Shown: positions 61,836 through 64,000 of the stretch, piece by piece
Layout of the letters: each line of letters begins with the position of its first letter
How positions within the stretch are numbered: the first letter of the stretch is position 1
NCBI RefSeq assembly: GCF_029688845.1
Contig: NZ_JARUKW010000008.1
Location: 124,001-188,000 of the forward strand
Reading direction: 5' to 3'
Length of the DNA stretch: 64,000 nt
Source of the DNA: Natronococcus sp. A-GB1
GTDB lineage: Archaea > Halobacteriota > Halobacteria > Halobacteriales > Natrialbaceae
Made by a program: the position numbers and the translations under genes
The notes under the pieces: generated by a model
Database searches by the model: none
The model's input: the letters and a program-made list of their open reading frames with translations, nothing else
What the model was told of the DNA's origin: nothing

Positions 61836-62567
61836 TCAGTCGGCAGTCGCCGGGATCGTCTCCTGGAGGCGCTGCTCGGCCTCCTCGCGGTCCTCGGGGT
61901 AGCCGACGTCGATCCGCCAGCCCTCGAGGCCGATCGCGTCGATCGTTCGGCCGGACTGGATGAGCAGATCGACGGCGTCGCTGATCTCGTACTCGCCCCG
62001 ATCGGAGGGCTGGACGAGGTGACAGGCGTGGAAGATGGCGGGCGTGAACGTGTAGAACCCGGTCATCACGAGATTCGATGGGGGATCGTCGGGTTTTTCG
62101 ACGACGTCGGTGATCTCGCCGTAGGCGTTGGTGTCACAGACGCCGTAGCGGGAGGCTTCCTCCCAGGGGACCTCCTCGACGAGGAACGCCGCGTCCGTGC
62201 GGTTTTCGCGCTGGCGGCGGACGACGTCCTCGAGGTTCGCCGCGAAGACGTTGTCGCCCAGGATCAGCATGAAGTCGTCGTCGATGTGGTCTTCGACACA
62301 GAGCAGGGCGTGGGCGAGTCCGTCCTGTTTGCGCTGGTGGGTGTAGGTGATCGGAACATCTCGATATTCGTCGCCGTAGTGGTCGATGATCTCCTCTTTG
62401 AGATAGCCGACGACGACGATCAGTTCGCTCGCGCCCAGCTCGACGAGCTGATCGAAGCAGTGGGTGAGGATCGGCTCCTCGTCGATCTCGACCATGCCCT
62501 TCGGTTTGTCTTCCGTGAGTGGCCGGAGTCGGGTTCCCTCTCCGGCGGCGAGTACGACAGCTTGCAT
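61836..62567 (-). CDS. sugar nucleotidyltransferase (glucose-1-phosphate UTP/dTTP transferase)
   Basis: This 243-residue enzyme joins a sugar-1-phosphate to a nucleotide. Its start MQAVVLAAGEGTRLRPLTED and KPKGMVEIDEEPILTH form the nucleotide- and phosphate-binding motif. ILGDNVFAANLED supplies the metal-binding Asp, and VEKPDDPPSNLVMTGFYTFT the sugar-binding site. AglF and RmlA relatives share these motifs. It would make the activated sugar for surface glycans. It lies upstream of the epimerase remnant at 62765. The ATG at 62567 directly begins the motif; longer frames are rejected. Confidence 0.9.
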   Translation of the reverse strand: MQAVVLAAGEGTRLRPLTEDKPKGMVEIDEEPILTHCFDQLVELGASELIVVVGYLKEEIIDHYGDEYRDVPITYTHQRKQDGLAHALLCVEDHIDDDFMLILGDNVFAANLEDVVRRQRENRTDAAFLVEEVPWEEASRYGVCDTNAYGEITDVVEKPDDPPSNLVMTGFYTFTPAIFHACHLVQPSDRGEYEISDAVDLLIQSGRTIDAIGLEGWRIDVGYPEDREEAEQRLQETIPATAD

Positions 62568-62764
62568 GATCCCGACGGATGTGTTCACGATATAATAGGT
62601 TTTTGGACTGATGAACGTTCCAGCAGCGGGACCGTCGGCGCCGATTCGGGCTCTCGGTTGCGTGGGTGCAACGTTCCGGGATCGGCGCCGACTTCCGGCG
62701 GGGACGGATCGCGGACGCGAGGCACGAACGGGTTCGGCTCGAGGGCGACCCGCTCGCGGTCGTC

Positions 62765-62932
62765 TCACTCGAGATCGTCCCAGTCGATGAACTCCCGGAC
62801 GCCCTCGCGGCTGTCCCGCGTCGGTTCATAGCCCAGTAGACGGTTGACTTTCGAGCTGTCGGCGTGGCTGTGTTCGACGTCGGCCTCGCGAGCCGCGGTG
62901 GACTCGAACTCGAGCGTTCGAGCGTAGCTCAT
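62765..62932 (-). pseudogene. C-terminal remnant of an NAD-dependent sugar epimerase
   Basis: A 55-codon minus-strand frame contains AREADVEHSHADSSKVNRLL and GYEPTRDSREGVREFIDWDD, the characteristic end of UDP-sugar epimerases/dehydratases of the short-chain family (PxRxGDxxxxxAD-kA..LLGY-P..s.eeGL pattern). The Rossmann half is absent upstream. It is a leftover of a sugar-nucleotide gene next to the nucleotidyltransferase, so the glycan locus has been cut here. Confidence 0.7.
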
Positions 62933-63226
62933 GGCTCCGAAGACGACCGACGAAAGGGAAAAGCGGTCCCCGCCGAGACCGTCCGGAGCCGTCGTCGCGA
63001 ACTCCGGTGGGTGACGTGGCTCCGGCGATCTCGATCACCGCCGCCGACCGAAACGTCCGCTACACCACTCGGATGGGACTCGACGAAACGACTAGCGGAT
63101 ATTACCAGGTGGGAGCGACGAGACGGCAGGGTTCAGCGCCTCCGATCGACGTGAAGCCGGGAGATCGAGGTCAGCGCTGGGGCCGCCGATTCCGAGGGGA
63201 CAGTCTCACGGAACAGAGTCGATCGG

Positions 63227-64000
63227 TCAGCAGGCGCAGTAGTACTCCCGTCCGGAAAACTCCGTCTCGAGCAGTTGCGCGGTCGGCCCCGGATCCGACG
63301 GCCGGTAGACGGCCGTCGTCAGTCCGCCCGCCGTTTCCTCGAACGCCCCCGAGACGAGTGCCCGCCAGTGGTCGCCCTCGAGGGCGGCCGGCGTCGTGTT
63401 GTCGGTCGCGACCAACGAGACGTAGTCCTTCAGGGAGACCCACAGCGCGTCCCGCGACGGGTCGGGCTCGTACGTGGCGTCGGTCACGGTGGCGTAGGCC
63501 GCCGCCGGCAGGTTCGCGCCCGCCGTGACCGGCATCTCGATCCACTTCCAGGGGCGGGTGTTGATGTCCAGCAGAACGTACTCGTCCCGGTCCGCATCGT
63601 AGACGAACTCCGCCTCGCTGATGCCGTGGTAGCTGGTCTCCGCGAGGACGTCGAACGCTCGCGTTTCGAGCGCCGGCCGGTCGACCCGCTCGACGACACA
63701 GGAGCTCCCGAACGAGCGCGGGTAGCGAAGGAGGGGGTTCCCGACGACCGACAGCGCGTCGTCGACGCCCTCGGGCGGGACGTAGGAGGCGACCGAACAG
63801 TCCTCCCCCGGGGCGACGTTCACCCGCTCCTGAGCCATGATTCGGACGTCGCTCTCCGCTGCGGCCGCGACGATCTCGGCGAACTCCTCGCCGTCGGCGA
63901 CCTCGACGACGTTGGTTCCGATCGCCTCCTCGAACTCGCGCTTGCGAGCGGGTTTGACCACGAGCGGGAATCCGAGACGGTCGGCGGCCTCCTCGGGATC
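63227..64000 (-). CDS. ATP-grasp enzyme, partial (5-prime end outside window)
   Basis: The frame runs off the right edge, upstream codons reading DPEEAADRLGFPLVVKPARK. ATP-grasp features: the ATP-binding Lys in LVVKPARKRE, MAQERVNVAPGEDCSVASYV, VERVDRPALETRAFDVLAET, and EAEFVYDADRDEYVLLDINT with RPWKWIE (metal-binding Glu/Asn). It would ligate a carboxylate to an amine or other nucleophile. With the neighbouring sugar genes it may build a modified surface sugar, or belong to a different pathway beyond the window. The C-terminus at 63227 is complete (GREYYCAC). Confidence 0.85.
   Translation of the reverse strand, partial: DPEEAADRLGFPLVVKPARKREFEEAIGTNVVEVADGEEFAEIVAAAAESDVRIMAQERVNVAPGEDCSVASYVPPEGVDDALSVVGNPLLRYPRSFGSSCVVERVDRPALETRAFDVLAETSYHGISEAEFVYDADRDEYVLLDINTRPWKWIEMPVTAGANLPAAAYATVTDATYEPDPSRDALWVSLKDYVSLVATDNTTPAALEGDHWRALVSGAFEETAGGLTTAVYRPSDPGPTAQLLETEFSGREYYCAC

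Overview
The window is chromosomal DNA of a haloarchaeon. It has high GC, strongly acidic proteins with Asp/Glu linkers, many twin-arginine (Tat) signals, archaeal TATA-like promoters and few Shine-Dalgarno sites. Several typically haloarchaeal families are present (HalOD1 domain, haloarchaeal winged-helix proteins, IS1341-type TnpB elements, many tiny zinc-ribbon proteins). A member of the Natrialbales is plausible but cannot be proved from this sequence. No rRNA, tRNA or CRISPR array was seen.

Layout. 0-5 kb: two Rieske-oxygenase paralogues with a small protein between them, then a major facilitator superfamily (MFS) transporter and a KDPG-type aldolase. The two oxygenase paralogues have lost opposite metal centres. 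5.6-14 kb: a small membrane protein, a methyltransferase, a three-gene Tat-exported formate-dehydrogenase-like complex, a zinc mini-protein and a beta-lactamase-fold protein with a membrane tail. 14.7-20.3 kb: an IclR regulator, an iron alcohol dehydrogenase, an aldehyde dehydrogenase and a BCCT transporter, which looks like an uptake and oxidation route for a choline-like alcohol. 21-30.7 kb: transporters, a CBS protein, an IS1341-type element whose TnpB lacks the RuvC glutamate and which carries a ribbon-helix-helix gene, a GlcG/HbpS protein, two UspA proteins and an 86-bp MITE.

31-43.5 kb: a frameshifted M14 peptidase, a winged-helix regulator, a histidine kinase, lipoprotein and membrane genes, a ROK-family protein, a HalOD1 pair, an M14-like deacylase and a second IS1341-type element that has split a small membrane-protein gene. 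43.9-49.7 kb: an amidase, then a nucleotide-sugar dehydrogenase and a family-2 glycosyltransferase. 50-53 kb: an accessory patch with VapB plus a frameshifted VapC, a winged-helix/TumE-like toxin-antitoxin pair, and a partial duplication of a lipoprotein locus. 54-64 kb: an aldo-keto reductase, a MaoC hydratase, a Tat-exported LVIVD-type protein, a large Tat-exported M14 carboxypeptidase bracketed by a perfect 29-bp direct repeat, a sugar nucleotidyltransferase, an epimerase remnant and an ATP-grasp enzyme that runs off the right edge.

How the genes may work together. The Rieske pair, the alcohol/aldehyde dehydrogenases and the BCCT carrier could all serve breakdown of quaternary-amine osmolytes, but they lie 12 kb apart and the link is inference. 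The 46.8-49.7 kb and 61.8-64 kb genes belong to surface-sugar synthesis; this locus has been broken up by mobile and toxin-antitoxin DNA. The most unusual feature is the pair of complementary half-oxygenases at 22-2804.
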